Shown piece after piece: positions 40,537-50,997 of a stretch of 64,000 nt of DNA. The notes beneath the pieces were generated by a model. The model was not told the DNA's origin. It made no database searches and worked only from the letters and a program-made list of their open reading frames with translations. A program made the position numbers and the translations under genes. Origin of the DNA: Cutaneotrichosporon cavernicola (Eukaryota; Basidiomycota; Tremellomycetes; Trichosporonales; Trichosporonaceae); the NCBI RefSeq assembly GCF_030864355.1, contig NC_083396.1, positions 186,001-250,000 on the forward strand, in the 5' to 3' direction. Each line of letters starts with the position of its first letter. Positions within the stretch are counted from its first letter, which is position 1.

Positions 40537-41938
40537 CTAGTTGGCGAACGCGCTGATGCCCGTCATGGCCTTGCCGAGGATGAGAGTGTGCACGTCGTAC
40601 GTGCCCTCGTAGGTGTTGCACACCTGGAGGTTTGCCTCGTGGCGGCCGACGCCGTATTCGTCCGAGCAGGCGTTTCCGCCAAAGATGTCGAGGAGCACGC
40701 GCGCCTGCTGCAGAGCCTGTCCACAGTTGTTGCGCTTGAGCATCGAGATCATCTCGGGGTTATACTCGCCCTTGTCGATCTGGCGACCGAGCTGAAGGGC
40801 AGCGAGGAGGCCAAAGGTCGCCTGTGTGCTGGCGTCGACGAGCTTGCGCTGGACGAACTGGAACGATGCGAGGGGCCGGTTGAACTGGTGACTAGCTGTC
40901 AGTGTGTCTACTGCATCCACTCACCGCTCAAGAGCGTACGCCCGCGCCCGCTCAATGCAGTCCTCGAGAGCACCCATGACACCCCAAGAGATCCCGAAGC
41001 GTGCGTGGTTGAGACACGAGAACGGGGCGCCGAGGCCGTTGGACTTTTCAAGCACGTTCTCAGCGGGAATGTGGACGTTGTCGATAAACACCGAGCCGGT
41101 GACCGAGCCACGAAGCGCGAGCTTGTTGGTGATCTGGGGAGTCTCAATGTGACCAGCTTCGCGGGGAACGATGAACCCGCGGTTCTTGCCGCGCACACCA
41201 TTCTCCACGGTCGTAGCCCAGATAATGAAAAAGTCTCCAAAGGGCGCATTGGTGATCCACGTCTTGGCGCCGTTGATGATCCACCCGTCCTTGGTCTTGG
41301 TCGCGGTCGTCTCCATCGACGACGGGTCCGAGCCGTGGTTTGGCTCGGTCAGACCGAAACATCCAATGATATCGGCTGTCGCCAGACCAGGGAGGTATTT
41401 CTCCTTCTGGGCCTCGCTGCCGAACTGGCTAATGGCCGACATGACCAGGGACGACTGGACGCTCATGGCCGAGCGGAAGCCAGAGTCCACCCTAATGTCA
41501 GCCAGCCCGGCCGTTACTCGCTTCTCGATCTCGCTACTCGCTTCTCGATCTCGCTACTCACTTCTCGATCTCGCGCATGATCAGGCCGTACGACACGTAG
41601 TTTGTGCCGGCGCAACCGTAGCCTTTGATAGTGGGACCGAGGAGGCCGAGTGCGCCCATCTCCTTGAGGATCGACTGGTCGAGTTTCTCCTACACCATTA
41701 GCGCGACTTGGGCAAAATAACACACCGTCCGCCATCCGTTGAGCACGCGAGGCGCAAGCTTCTCCTGCGCATAGTTCTTGGCGACCTCGTGGATGGCCCT
41801 CTCCTCATCCGTCAGGAGGCTGTCCATGTTCAATGGGTCCTCCCAGTCGTACTTCGTGAACTTGGCCACGCCGCCCATGGAGCGGGCGACGTTGAGGCGG
41901 GTCGTGGCGAGTGTGGGACGGAGGGCAGCAGCGAGCAT
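40537..41938 (-). CDS. GCDH: Glutaryl-CoA dehydrogenase, mitochondrial
   Basis: Four exons (41938-41726, 41689-41562, 41491-40925, 40891-40537) give 420 residues. An Arg-rich presequence ([20 protein letters not shown]) precedes the dehydrogenase. [17 protein letters not shown] is the GCDH-specific substrate Arg region. The flavin loop reads [17 protein letters not shown], and the catalytic Glu lies in [10 protein letters not shown]. The enzyme oxidises and decarboxylates glutaryl-CoA to crotonyl-CoA in lysine, hydroxylysine and tryptophan breakdown in the matrix, using FAD and ETF. Intron 2 (41561-41492) begins inside a three-copy duplication of its own splice donor. Other introns are 31-36 nt. 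Neighbours include the reductase at 42216, not obviously linked. Confidence 0.94.
41521..41580. repeat. 20-bp tandem triplication spanning an exon-intron junction
   Basis: On the gene strand, GCGAGATCGAGAAG followed by TGAGTA or CGAGTA is repeated three times, beginning in exon 2 of the GCDH gene and continuing into intron 2. Only the first copy has GT at the donor; copies two and three have GC. Confidence 0.95.
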
Positions 41939-42215
41939 GGGGAAATGAGTGGTGAGTACTGATGCTGATGCCCACGCGGTATGCAACGCGTATATGAATG
42001 TACCAAGGTGGAGGGTACTTGCCGAATGCCGGGTGGCCGGCAACTAAGCTACATACCGCGGCTGCACTCTCATTCTACCACCCTGCACAATAACACTGTC
42101 GGACAAGTCCGCCCTCCCATCATCCCGCTTGTCCGGGTCGGCCGCGGGTTTGGATACATTGTGACCTCGTGGCTCTATGATACATGGTGTCTACTACTAC
42201 ATGTCCTCGCCTCAC

Positions 42216-43302
42216 TTACGCAACCTGACGCTCCTTGACGAGGTCGAACAGCTCGCGGACGACGTCCTCTGTAGGACGGTACTTGAAGCCAAATGCCTTC
42301 TCAGCCTTGGAGCCGTCAAACTTGGACGCCCTAGCCTTCTGGGCATCACGGAACGCAGGGTCCCTGTTGGGCTTGGTCGGCGCCGAAGGGAAGTACTCCT
42401 CCGCGAGGATCGCGACGTCGTTACCGAACAGCGGGGGCCCCGCCAGAAGGTACCGCTCGCCGCCCGCATCAGGCTTGCTGAGCGCGCTAACCGTCGCAAA
42501 CGCAACATCATTGATGCCAACCGGCGACCAGAATTCAAAGTCGATACCAAAGTTGGACGGGCCAGCAAACGCCGCAACCCACCCGTTCGTGAGGCCAAGT
42601 TGACCGCTGGGGGAGTACTCCATGGGCGTTCCGAGGATCTAGTGTCAGCTCGGTCTCAAACGCAACTCACCATGCCTGGGAGGATGGTAACGCCGTCAAA
42701 GGCACGCTTCTCCTCGAACCATTTCCAGAAAGCGCGCTCCGCCTCAACCTTGGACGCAACATACTTGAGGGCACCGGGAGCTGCCGCGCCGAGCTCATAA
42801 GTCTTGTTGAGGTCGGCATCGTTCCACTGCTCCTCCGTGAGCGTCTTTGCGTGGCCGTCGGGCAGGCCGGCAATCGCGGCGAAAGACGAGATCTGAACGA
42901 AGCGCTTGACGTTGCCGCCAAGCGCTGGGTCCGACGCAGCCTTGAGGAGGTTCTCGACGCCAAAGACGGCCGGCCCAATAACCGCTTCTGGGCCGCCAGT
43001 GTTGTCAAAGTCGAGAGGCGACGCCACGTGCACCACAGCGTCGATGCCCTTGATCACATGGTCGTAGGCACCAGGCTAGTGTTAACTGGCTCTGGCTGGT
43101 AAAGTGCACCCACCTCAGCCATATCCTTGACGATGGCGTATTTGGCGCCGGGAAACTTGTTCTGGACGTACTCGCCCTTGACCGTGTCGCGGACAACCGC
43201 GCGTACCCCGTAGCCGCGCTGGAGCAGTTCCTTGACGACGTAGGTGCCCAAGAACCCCGACGCGCCGGTCACGAGCACGAGTCCAGAGTCGACCGCTGGC
43301 AT
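42216..43302 (-). CDS. NAD(P)-dependent aldehyde/methylglyoxal reductase, GRE2-like (extended SDR)
   Basis: Three exons (43302-43114, 43075-42671, 42638-42216) give 338 residues. The Rossmann motif TGASGFLGTYV and the second-strand VVRDTVKG are typical. VHVASPLDF is the extended-SDR 'VxHxAxP' segment, and the catalytic YVASK (Y-x-x-x-K) occurs at about residue 170, with FVQISSFAAI upstream. The family includes yeast GRE2 (NADPH methylglyoxal and isovaleraldehyde reductase) and dihydroflavonol reductase-like enzymes. No membrane or targeting signal is visible, so it is likely cytosolic. Exact substrate is unknown. Introns are 38 and 32 nt. Confidence 0.9.
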
Positions 43303-44414
43303 GATGGGTGTGAGTGTGAGTGTGAGTGTGGTGTGAGTGTGAGTGAGAGTGAGAGCGAAGAGAAGGATGTGACCTGGGCAAGATGTACCAGGTGAGCAAT
43401 ATATACTGCACGTCGTTCTCATGCGCCAATCTGCCTTACTCATGGCGTCCGCGACTTTGTCAGATAACGGACTCTTTGTCAGATAACGGACTCTTTGTCA
43501 GATAACGGACTCTTTGTCAGATCAGACAACACGCTTTGTCAGACAACACCAACAGCTGTCAGCCTTGCCGAGTCTCGGTACCGCTCTGGGTGCGCTCAAG
43601 ATGCCTTGTTTGATCCCCACGTGCCGGGAATACACACTTGTGACGTCCATGCGATCCCTGCCTGGGTCGACCTCGTGGCGCTCACGTGAGCACTTGTGAG
43701 TTGGCTTGAGATGGCGTCGTCCATGAGGACGGATTGGAGTCTGGTTCTGGGACCACATTGGCTCCTTGCATAATGCGCCTGGATGAATGGTTAATAAGTA
43801 GCATAAGGAATGAGGGCCAGAGGGTGAACTGAAACGTATGTCGATTTCCCGATTCCAGCTGCGGGACACGCAGGCACAAAACGCTTCGGCCCACTTGTCC
43901 GAATGCTAGCAAGAGAGGTCTTGCATCAGCTGGAAAGTATTGTGCGGCCGAGGCACCCTGTAAGGCGGGGATGTTGGGCCGAAGACGCCGCCCGAAGCGA
44001 GATGGGTTTGGTGAAACTGACCAGTGCCACACAAGTTTTCGCCGACAAGGTCCGAAGTGTTTATCAGATAAGCTGGGGTGACTGATGGAAAGCGGGTCGC
44101 GCGGTCAAAACACGATGGACCCTGCAGTTCGGCCGATGGAGTAGACGAGATCAAAAGATGCCCATTGTTCAATACCTTGTCAATGTCTCCGTCTCTCACC
44201 TATCCATCGGCCGATTAAACTCTCCCAAGCTTTCCAAGAACATCACATCAGCGCAGAGCCCTGTCAACACACGCAGCCGCTCTTGAGGCACACTCCCGCT
44301 TCCTCTTCAAATGTCTCTCGCGTTCGGACTTTCCCCTTCACAAGTCTTGATGGTTATTCAATAACCCCTCCTGCGCTCTCCTCCGCTCTCCTCTTCCCCA
44401 CCACCGTTCCAGCC
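43303..44414. other. Intergenic region with a 19-bp repeat, no gene seen
   Basis: A 1.1-kb gap between divergent genes. Next to the reductase start there is a GTGTGAGTGTGAGT tract, then the 19-bp array. Open frames in the region are short and lack codon bias. C/T-rich sequence from about 44340 leads to the ferric reductase gene. Confidence 0.5.
43456..43518. repeat. 19-bp tandem repeat, three full copies plus a partial
   Basis: Perfect copies of TTTGTCAGATAACGGACTC start at 43456, 43475 and 43494, followed by a truncated TTTGTCAGATCAG unit and a further CTTTGTCAGACAAC. Confidence 0.95.
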
Positions 44415-46327
44415 ATGATCCAGCCGTAAGTCGCCGATAGTGTAAAGAGCTCACAACAGACTACTTGATGTCGTCCCCCTACTGGCGAGCCACACCGGCT
44501 CGTCGCCATTGCAGGAGCCCCCACCGCACCCATCGCTGCCATGGAAGCGCATGCGCAGGGCCCGCCGCCACGCCGCCATGCGCTACTACTGGTACATGGT
44601 CGGCGCGATACTCTTGTCGTGGATCCTCTTGCGCGGTATTTTCGCACTCCGCCGCCGCGTCCTCCGCCGCCCAACCAAGACCTCTCGCACATGGACCTTC
44701 CTAACTGTCCGGCCACTGGGCTTGCCGTACTTCCCCGCCTTGACTGTCGACGAGCTCCTCCTCGTCACGGTGTATACGGTTGGTACCATCGCACTGTCAA
44801 TCTTCGGGTCGTACTTTGCTGGTGTGCTCGACTACGCCAACCCGACTGGCATGGTCGCCGTTGTGCAACTTCCCCTCATTGTTGGACTTGTCGGTCGTAA
44901 CAACCTCCTCTCCACACTCACCGGTATATCATACGACCACATCAACTATTTGCACCGCACATCTGGGCGCGTGTGCTTCCTCGGCGGCCTCGCGCACACC
45001 TATGGATGGTGGTTCGGCAGGGGTCTTGGAAGGCATGCGTGGACATGGCGCATCTACACGGCCATCCCCGCCATGGCTGGCCTCACCATCCTCACCTTCT
45101 TCTCCTTCCGCGCTATCCGCAATCGCTATCACCAACTATTTCGCGACGTGCACATCGTCGCGGCCCTCATGTTCCTCATCATGACATATTTCCACACACC
45201 CGAGTATCGGATATGGGTTTGGGTACGTCTCCCTTGAGTGAGCCATCTGACATCAGCCGGCCCTGCTCCTCTGGTCCCTGGACCGCGTAGCTGGACTCGC
45301 CCGCCTGCTGTCCGTGTTTCTGCGTAGCCGTGGGGTGCCCACCGCTACCGTCGAACTCCTCGATACCGACGTCCTCCGCATCTGCGTCCCCGTCCCATTC
45401 AAGTGGAAGGCGGGGACGCATGGATACCTCAGCATCCCCAAGGTGTCCGAGATTCCATGGGAACAGCACCCGTTCACCTTTGCCAACATTCCCACGGCCA
45501 AGGAGGGACCATCGCTAGCCGTGTTTCTTATGCGCGTGCACGGTGGCTTCACTCGCCAACTTTGCGACTCCCTCGTCAACTCGACTATTGCTCGGTTCCC
45601 AGCAACGGTCGAGGGTCCCTACGGCGAGCCCGTCAATGTGATGCACTACGACTCGCTCCTGTGCATTGCCGGCGGCTCGGGAATCACACTTTGCCTCTCA
45701 CATTTCCTCGAAGTTATCGCCCAAGCCGACCGAGGAGGACGGGCACCTTCATCCATCCGTTTGGCATGGAACACACGCCAGCTGACCCACGTCCGCACCA
45801 TTGCGCCTCTCCTCGAGGACGCCCTTGAGAAGCTTATCAACCTCGACCTTCGCATCCGGATTGACATCCATGTCACTCGCTCCCACGCGTCCGACGAGCC
45901 AACAGACCCCAACATCGGCTTCGACTCCACCATCCCATTCGAATGCAAGTTGCCCGCTGAGCATTCTCCGCTTCTCAACCACCTGCGACACTTACGAGGC
46001 GGGAGCCAGAGCAGCTACGGTTCACAATGTAGCTCGCGTGCCTCTCTCGCTTCCGGCGAAGACGGCCTGGGCCGCTTGACTGAGGAGGAGCGGTTCCGGA
46101 CCGGTCTTGGGCCCATGTCAGCCGCGTACACCCGCATTCATTTTGGGCGGAGTCTCGTCACGGACATGATTAGGACCGAGGCCAACCTTGTCGAGGGGGG
46201 AGGGCGACTCGGCGTCGTCGTGTGTGGGCCACCTACACTTACTCTCGATGCGCGTCGGGGCGTTACCAGCGTGATTCCCGAGGTGCGCGCCGAGATTGAC
46301 TTGCACAGCGGCAGCTTCTGTTTCTAA
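44415..46327 (+). CDS. Ferric-chelate reductase / NADPH oxidase family (FRE)
   Basis: Three exons (44415-44425, 44460-45222, 45257-46327) give 614 residues; the first coding exon is only 11 nt. About seven TM helices fill residues 30-260. Two His pairs, spaced 14 apart, ligate the haems: LHRTSGRVCFLGGLAHTYGWW and RDVHIVAALMFLIMTYFH. The FAD-binding HPFTFAN and the NAD(P)-binding AGGSGIT are in the cytoplasmic domain, and CGPP lies near the C-terminus. The enzyme moves electrons from NADPH across the plasma or vacuolar membrane to reduce ferric or cupric chelates before uptake. A Ser-rich insertion (GGSQSSYGSQCSSRASLASG) interrupts the C-terminal domain. Expression is probably iron-controlled, but no GATA-type site was established. 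Confidence 0.92.
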
Positions 46328-47011
46328 TGGGTCTAGAGTGTGTATGTATCAATATTGGCATGATTTGATGATGTCCTTGAGTTTAAGACACGGCGTTCAG
46401 GGCTGTCGATACAGACCATGAGCCGATGGTATCTGTCTCAGCGTGGAAACGGAGCCGATGATATCTGTCTCAGCGTGGAAACAGGAGGACTCACAGATAA
46501 CGTAGGTGGTACTGTAAGGAAGAACCACTTGCCGAAACGGCCGAATACTGTAGAACTCGCCCAAGGTCCGGAACAGAGTATACATCGGGGTCATCAGTGA
46601 AGTGGACACTCTGTTCATCTCTGCACAACCAACACTATGCCGAAGTGGATCAGTGGGTATGCCAGACATCTCCGAGAAGTACATACCTCTCGCCCTGAAC
46701 GGCAGACATCTCCGAGACGTGCACACCTCTCGCCCTGAACAGCCGTGCCAAGGAACTCTGCGGAGCTTCAGTGTGTATGTGCACGAAGGCGCTATCTGGC
46801 GGGCTGTGAGGCCTTGTCCTGGAGTCCTCCCGTTTGACAAGAATGGCTGGTACCATGCTCGACATCGAGTCGGTCAGCCGCATCTTTCCATGGTTTGCCG
46901 ACACCCTTACAATCACCAGGTCCAGATTGCCCACATGCCACATGCTTCAAACCCTCTGCATACAGTACAAGCAACTTCAGACCCTCTGCATACAGACAAG
47001 CAAACACTACC
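46328..47011. other. Intergenic region with several tandem duplications
   Basis: About 680 bp between convergent genes. Three separate duplications are visible: GAGCCGATGRTATCTGTCTC units (46420-46484), AGACATCTCCGAGA...CTCTCGCCCTGAAC units (46671-46743) and CTTCARACCCTCTGCATACAG units (about 46947-46998). No gene is supported. Confidence 0.55.
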
Positions 47012-47464
47012 CTACTCCTTGGGCCAGCTCGACGTGTTGACGAGGAGCACGACCGCCCCCTCGTCCGGGCCGCACTCGAACGGCCCGTGCTTCTGTCCCG
47101 GCGGACGGCACGCGTACTCGCCCGGGCCCACCCAGCGCTCAATCGTGTGGTCGTAAATCTTGCCCGAGACGACGAGGATCTCCTCCCTGCTGTCAGACAG
47201 ACCCACTCAGGCGCAGACTGACCAGTAGTTGTGAGCATAGGTGCCGTGGCCCTGCTTCCAGCCTGGCGCGTACACTTGCAACTTGGTGACGTTCTTCGTG
47301 TCGGGGCTTGGGGTCAGTACGGAATAGACGGCGCTCACTCGTAGCTCAGGATCCTGATGTCAGCGCAGTTCATGTTCTGCTCACTTGTCCGTGACGTCGG
47401 CCCAGGGCGTCTTGGTGTCCTTGACGTCCATCGCCATGTGGAATTGCGACCCGTTCTTCACCAT
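47012..47464 (-). CDS. Small cupin-domain protein
   Basis: Four exons (47464-47385, 47353-47339, 47306-47223, 47186-47012) give 117 residues; exon 2 is only 15 nt. The cupin metal motif is seen as GHGTYAHNYWEEILVVSGKIYD (two His and a Glu around the turn), and the second motif as PGEYACRPPGQKHGPFECG. The N-terminus MVKNGSQFHMAMDVK carries no targeting signal. Single-domain cupins of this type include metal-dependent dioxygenases, isomerases and decarboxylases. The gene lies head-to-head with the monooxygenase gene across 383 bp, suggesting shared control and perhaps one degradation pathway; this is inference. Confidence 0.82.
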
Positions 47465-47847
47465 TGTATCTGTTGTTGTTGTGGGGAGTGGAGGAGGTGG
47501 ATGTCATCTCTTATGTGTCAATATGTGGGCTGTTGGGACTAGAGCTGCGTCATGAGATCCCGGAATGCGGGACATGGGCGGAAAGTCGCAGTAGCACGGT
47601 ATACTACATTGAGCATACATGGTCGGGATACCGACAACCTCCAGACTTCCCCCGTAACCAAGATTGGGCAGAGATATGACACTATGGGCTCGAGCCGAGC
47701 CGCTTTCGGTCATCTGCGGAGTCGGGATTGTTGTCGGCATTCTTGGAATGGGCAGCTATTCCGAACTGTACCTCCCATGTCATGTGGCAGACAGCAGCCC
47801 ACTACTTGTCGTGAGATACAAGAGAGGCTGAGCGTTGTCGATATAAC
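47465..47847. promoter_or_regulatory. Bidirectional promoter between cupin and monooxygenase genes
   Basis: A 383-bp divergent gap without coding potential. Near the left end there is a TTGTTGTTG run; no defined activator site was recognised. Confidence 0.5.
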
Positions 47848-49713
47848 ATGAACAGCATCATGGGCGATCTCGCAGACAGTGACATTCCAAACATCATGGC
47901 CGCCGCACAGCAGGTCTCAATCACCGACGCCAATGGCGCCTACCACAAACCGTGAGTCGGCGTCTTATCAAAAGCGCCCGCTTATCCCAGTGACCACCTC
48001 GACTTGTCGTGGGCCCCGCCTCTCTACGAGCGCAACATCAGCGAGGGCCGCCCAGTTCGCATTGTATGTGTCGGCGCTGGGTTCAGCGGACTCTGCGCGG
48101 CAGTACACTTCAAGGACCACCTCAGCAACTACGAGTTGCAGATCTACGAGCGGGCCGATGATGTCGGTGGTGTTTGGCACCAGAACCGCTATCCCGGCGT
48201 TGCGTGCGACGTGCCCTCGCACTCTTACCAGCTCAGCTTCTGCGAGAAGACAGACTGGTCGGCATACTATGCTCCCGGATCCGAGATTCACAGCTACCTC
48301 AGTACCGTTGCGGAGCGGTATGGTCTGCGCAAGTTTATCAAGCTCCAGCACACAGTCACCCACACGCGGTGGGACGAGGAGCGTGGCAAGTGGTTCGTCA
48401 CCGTCACCAACGCCGCCGGCGAGAGCCACGAGGACGAATGCGACTTTGTGCTCTTGGCAACAGGGCTGCTCTCCAAGCCCATCTGGCCCGACAGCATCCC
48501 CGGCCGCGCATCATTCAAGGGTACAATGGTTCACTCGGGCGACTGGCTTGCCGCCAAGCTCTCCGACGACCCAGCGTTCTGGGCCGACAAGCGAGTCGGG
48601 GTGATTGGAATGGGTGCAAGTGGTGTTCAGATCGTCCCCACGCTCCAGAAGAAGGCCAAGAGCGTCACTAACTTTGGCCGTAGCAAGCTGTGGATCTCGG
48701 GCGGGTGGGGTTCCAAAATGTTCGAGAAGCTGCACAAGTACAAGAAGGACCACGGGCCCAACTATTTCTTCACGGAGGCTGACATTGCCGAGTTCAAGAG
48801 CGAGGACGCGTACCGCAAGTTCCGGTGCGAAATTGAAGAGGACCTGGGCTCGACGCACGAATTGTCGTTCCGTGGCCACCCACTGCAAGACATCTTTGCA
48901 AACAAGTTTACCGAGACTATGCGGGATAAAGTCGCCAGGAAGCCTGAGATTGCCGACGCCATCCTCCCCGACTTTCCCGTGGGATGCAGGCGTCTCTCCC
49001 CCGGTCCGGGGTATCTCGAAGCTCTATGCGAGGACAACTGTAGCCTTGTAACCGACAAGATCGAGTCTTTTACGCCTGCAGGTATCCGGACTGTGGACGG
49101 TACTGAGCACGAGCTCGACATCATCGTATGTGCGACAGGCTTCGACGTGACTTTTATCCCCGCCTTCCCGATCATCGGACGTGGCGGTGTCAATATTCAA
49201 GAGGTGTGGGCCAGAGAGAGCCGGACCTACCTGGGCATGTTCACGCCCGAGATGCCCAACGCCTTCAACGTCCTCACGACGCAAGCGGCCGCCCAATCCG
49301 GTTCTCTTCTCGTCGTACTCGAGCAGCAGTGCTCGTACATCACCAAAGTGATTGCCAAATGTCAACGCGACGGGTACGCCTCCTTCGCCCCGAAGCGGGA
49401 GGCAGTCGACGACTTTCTCAAATACACAGACGCGTACTTTGGCCGCACAGTCCTCACTACCAACTGCAAGAGCTGGTACAAGAATGGCGAGACAGGCGAG
49501 GCTACCATCCGCTCGATTTGGCCCGGTAGCGGATCGCACGCGTTCATGGCCCTCCAGAACCCACGATGGGAGGACTTTGAGTGGGACCGCATCAAGGAAC
49601 AAGAGCATACCATGAGTTGGCTTGGGAACGGGTGCGCACCGTACATCGATGGCGCTGCCGTCCACCTCGCTATGCGTGGCTTCTACAGGCCCCAGACGCA
49701 CTTTATTTACTAG
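47848..49713 (+). CDS. Type I Baeyer-Villiger-like flavin monooxygenase
   Basis: Two exons (47848-47951, 47991-49713) give 608 residues. The first Rossmann motif is CVGAGFSGLCAA (FAD), and the second is VIGMGASGVQI (NADPH). Between them is FKGTMVHSGDW, an exact match to the Baeyer-Villiger fingerprint F-x-G-x-x-x-H-x-x-x-W, and further on CATGFD. Such enzymes insert oxygen next to ketones to form esters or lactones, or oxidise heteroatoms, using NADPH and O2. No membrane anchor or targeting peptide is visible. The start could also be Met 47896 (MAAAQQVSITDANG), which has a good Kozak context; both share the frame. The divergent cupin neighbour may act on the same substrate chain. Confidence 0.92.
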
Positions 49714-50088
49714 ACAAGACTCGTTGTACGGAACTCGGTTGTACGGAGTAGCAGGACATCCATTGTATGCAAGGGTTTAGGACACGGGCTGGCTGAGATG
49801 GTCAGCTGCAGTGTGGCGGACGGCTATCAGATTGGCGCAGTTACCAAGTGGCATTGCGCCGATCTGTTAGGTTTGAGAGAACAGTGGCGATAATGGGGCT
49901 ACTGTAGGTTTGAGAGAACAGTGGCGATGGCGGGGCTCCTGTTCGCCTCGTTGGGTTAGCGTAGCACGCGCGGACCTCACGGGCACACCATGGCCGTCAT
50001 GGCCTTATCCAAGTCATCACCACCGCGACAACTGCTAACAACACCCCTCAACTCTTCCCGTCTGCTATGCTTATGCATCAACTTGTTT
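49714..50088. other. Intergenic region between convergent genes
   Basis: About 375 bp. A GTAGGTTTGAGAGAACAGTGGCGAT-like unit occurs twice (about 49868 and 49909), and GGTTGTACGGA occurs twice near 49735. No gene was seen. Confidence 0.5.
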
Positions 50089-50796
50089 CTAGTGCGAGCC
50101 CTCCTTCTCGGCCTCGGCGACGAACGCGCGGATGCTGCTGTCAGCGGGTTCGGGCGATGGGTGAGAGCTAGGGGAAGGAGGGGTCTGTCACTGAAAGAGG
50201 AGGGAAGAGGACCGTTCAAGGCCGGACCTCCTCCCTCATGTTCCAGCTCCACTCCCCTTGCGTACTCTGGGCACGTCTCGCGCATCCAGGCCCTTGGCCA
50301 CTCGGCGCTGCGCGCCTCGCAAACTCACAACTCGTCCTCGTCAGAGTTGCCGGTGTTGATTGACGAGTCCTGCTTGACGGGGGGAGGGGCGGCGTCGGTG
50401 GCAGCCTTCTTGTCACCGCCCGAGGCGGCGACGGCAATGCCAATCGTCGTGAGGATCGTACCGATCGCGCTGGCGTCAGTTGTTGCTCGGTCCAAGGGTG
50501 ATTGTTGATTGCGCGGTACATGCTTTCCACCGCAATCCAAGTTTAATCATGGACACGGCGCAACATCGTGTGCACGCATCGGTCCTCTCGTTGCACCCTC
50601 CTCGCCGCCATCATAATCCCTCCCATCTCTCTCATCTGGTCCATCGCGCCACGTTCCGACCGAATCGTCCGAGTCCAGCCGACAGAATCCCGGCCAACGG
50701 TCCCCAACTCGGCAAACTCACAGGTACTCGTTCTGGTGTCAGCGGGTTCACAACCATGCTCACCTTGATTGCCTTGCCCGCGATGTTGTACGACAT
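50089..50796 (-). CDS. ATP19: ATP synthase subunit K, mitochondrial (ATP19)
   Basis: Four small exons (50796-50764, 50732-50722, 50469-50329, 50134-50089) give a 76-residue protein beginning MSYNIAGKAIKNEYLAIGT and ending DEDEFIRAFVAEAEKEGSH. Both ends fit the Atp19/subunit k family (IKNEYLA-G-T before a single TM, acidic-aromatic end). It is an inner-membrane subunit of the F1Fo-ATP synthase dimer interface. Exon 2 (AACGAGTACCT, 11 nt) is a microexon, and intron 2 is 252 nt. Without these joins no continuous frame exists, so the gene is easily missed. The TM segment TILTTIGIAVAAS follows. Confidence 0.9.
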
Positions 50797-50997
50797 TTTG
50801 GCTGTTTACGAGGATATGTGGTCGGTCGCTACAAGCTAGCTACCTGTTACACCTCCTGGCTCTGTGGGGAGGGAATCAGGATCCAGTCCGACCGCGACCC
50901 CCGCGCGGCTTTTCCCGAATCTCCGGGGGTGGCACCTCCACTTGGTCTCCCGGATTTCTGAATCCACAACTCACTTGATTCAGACTAAAGAAGAACG

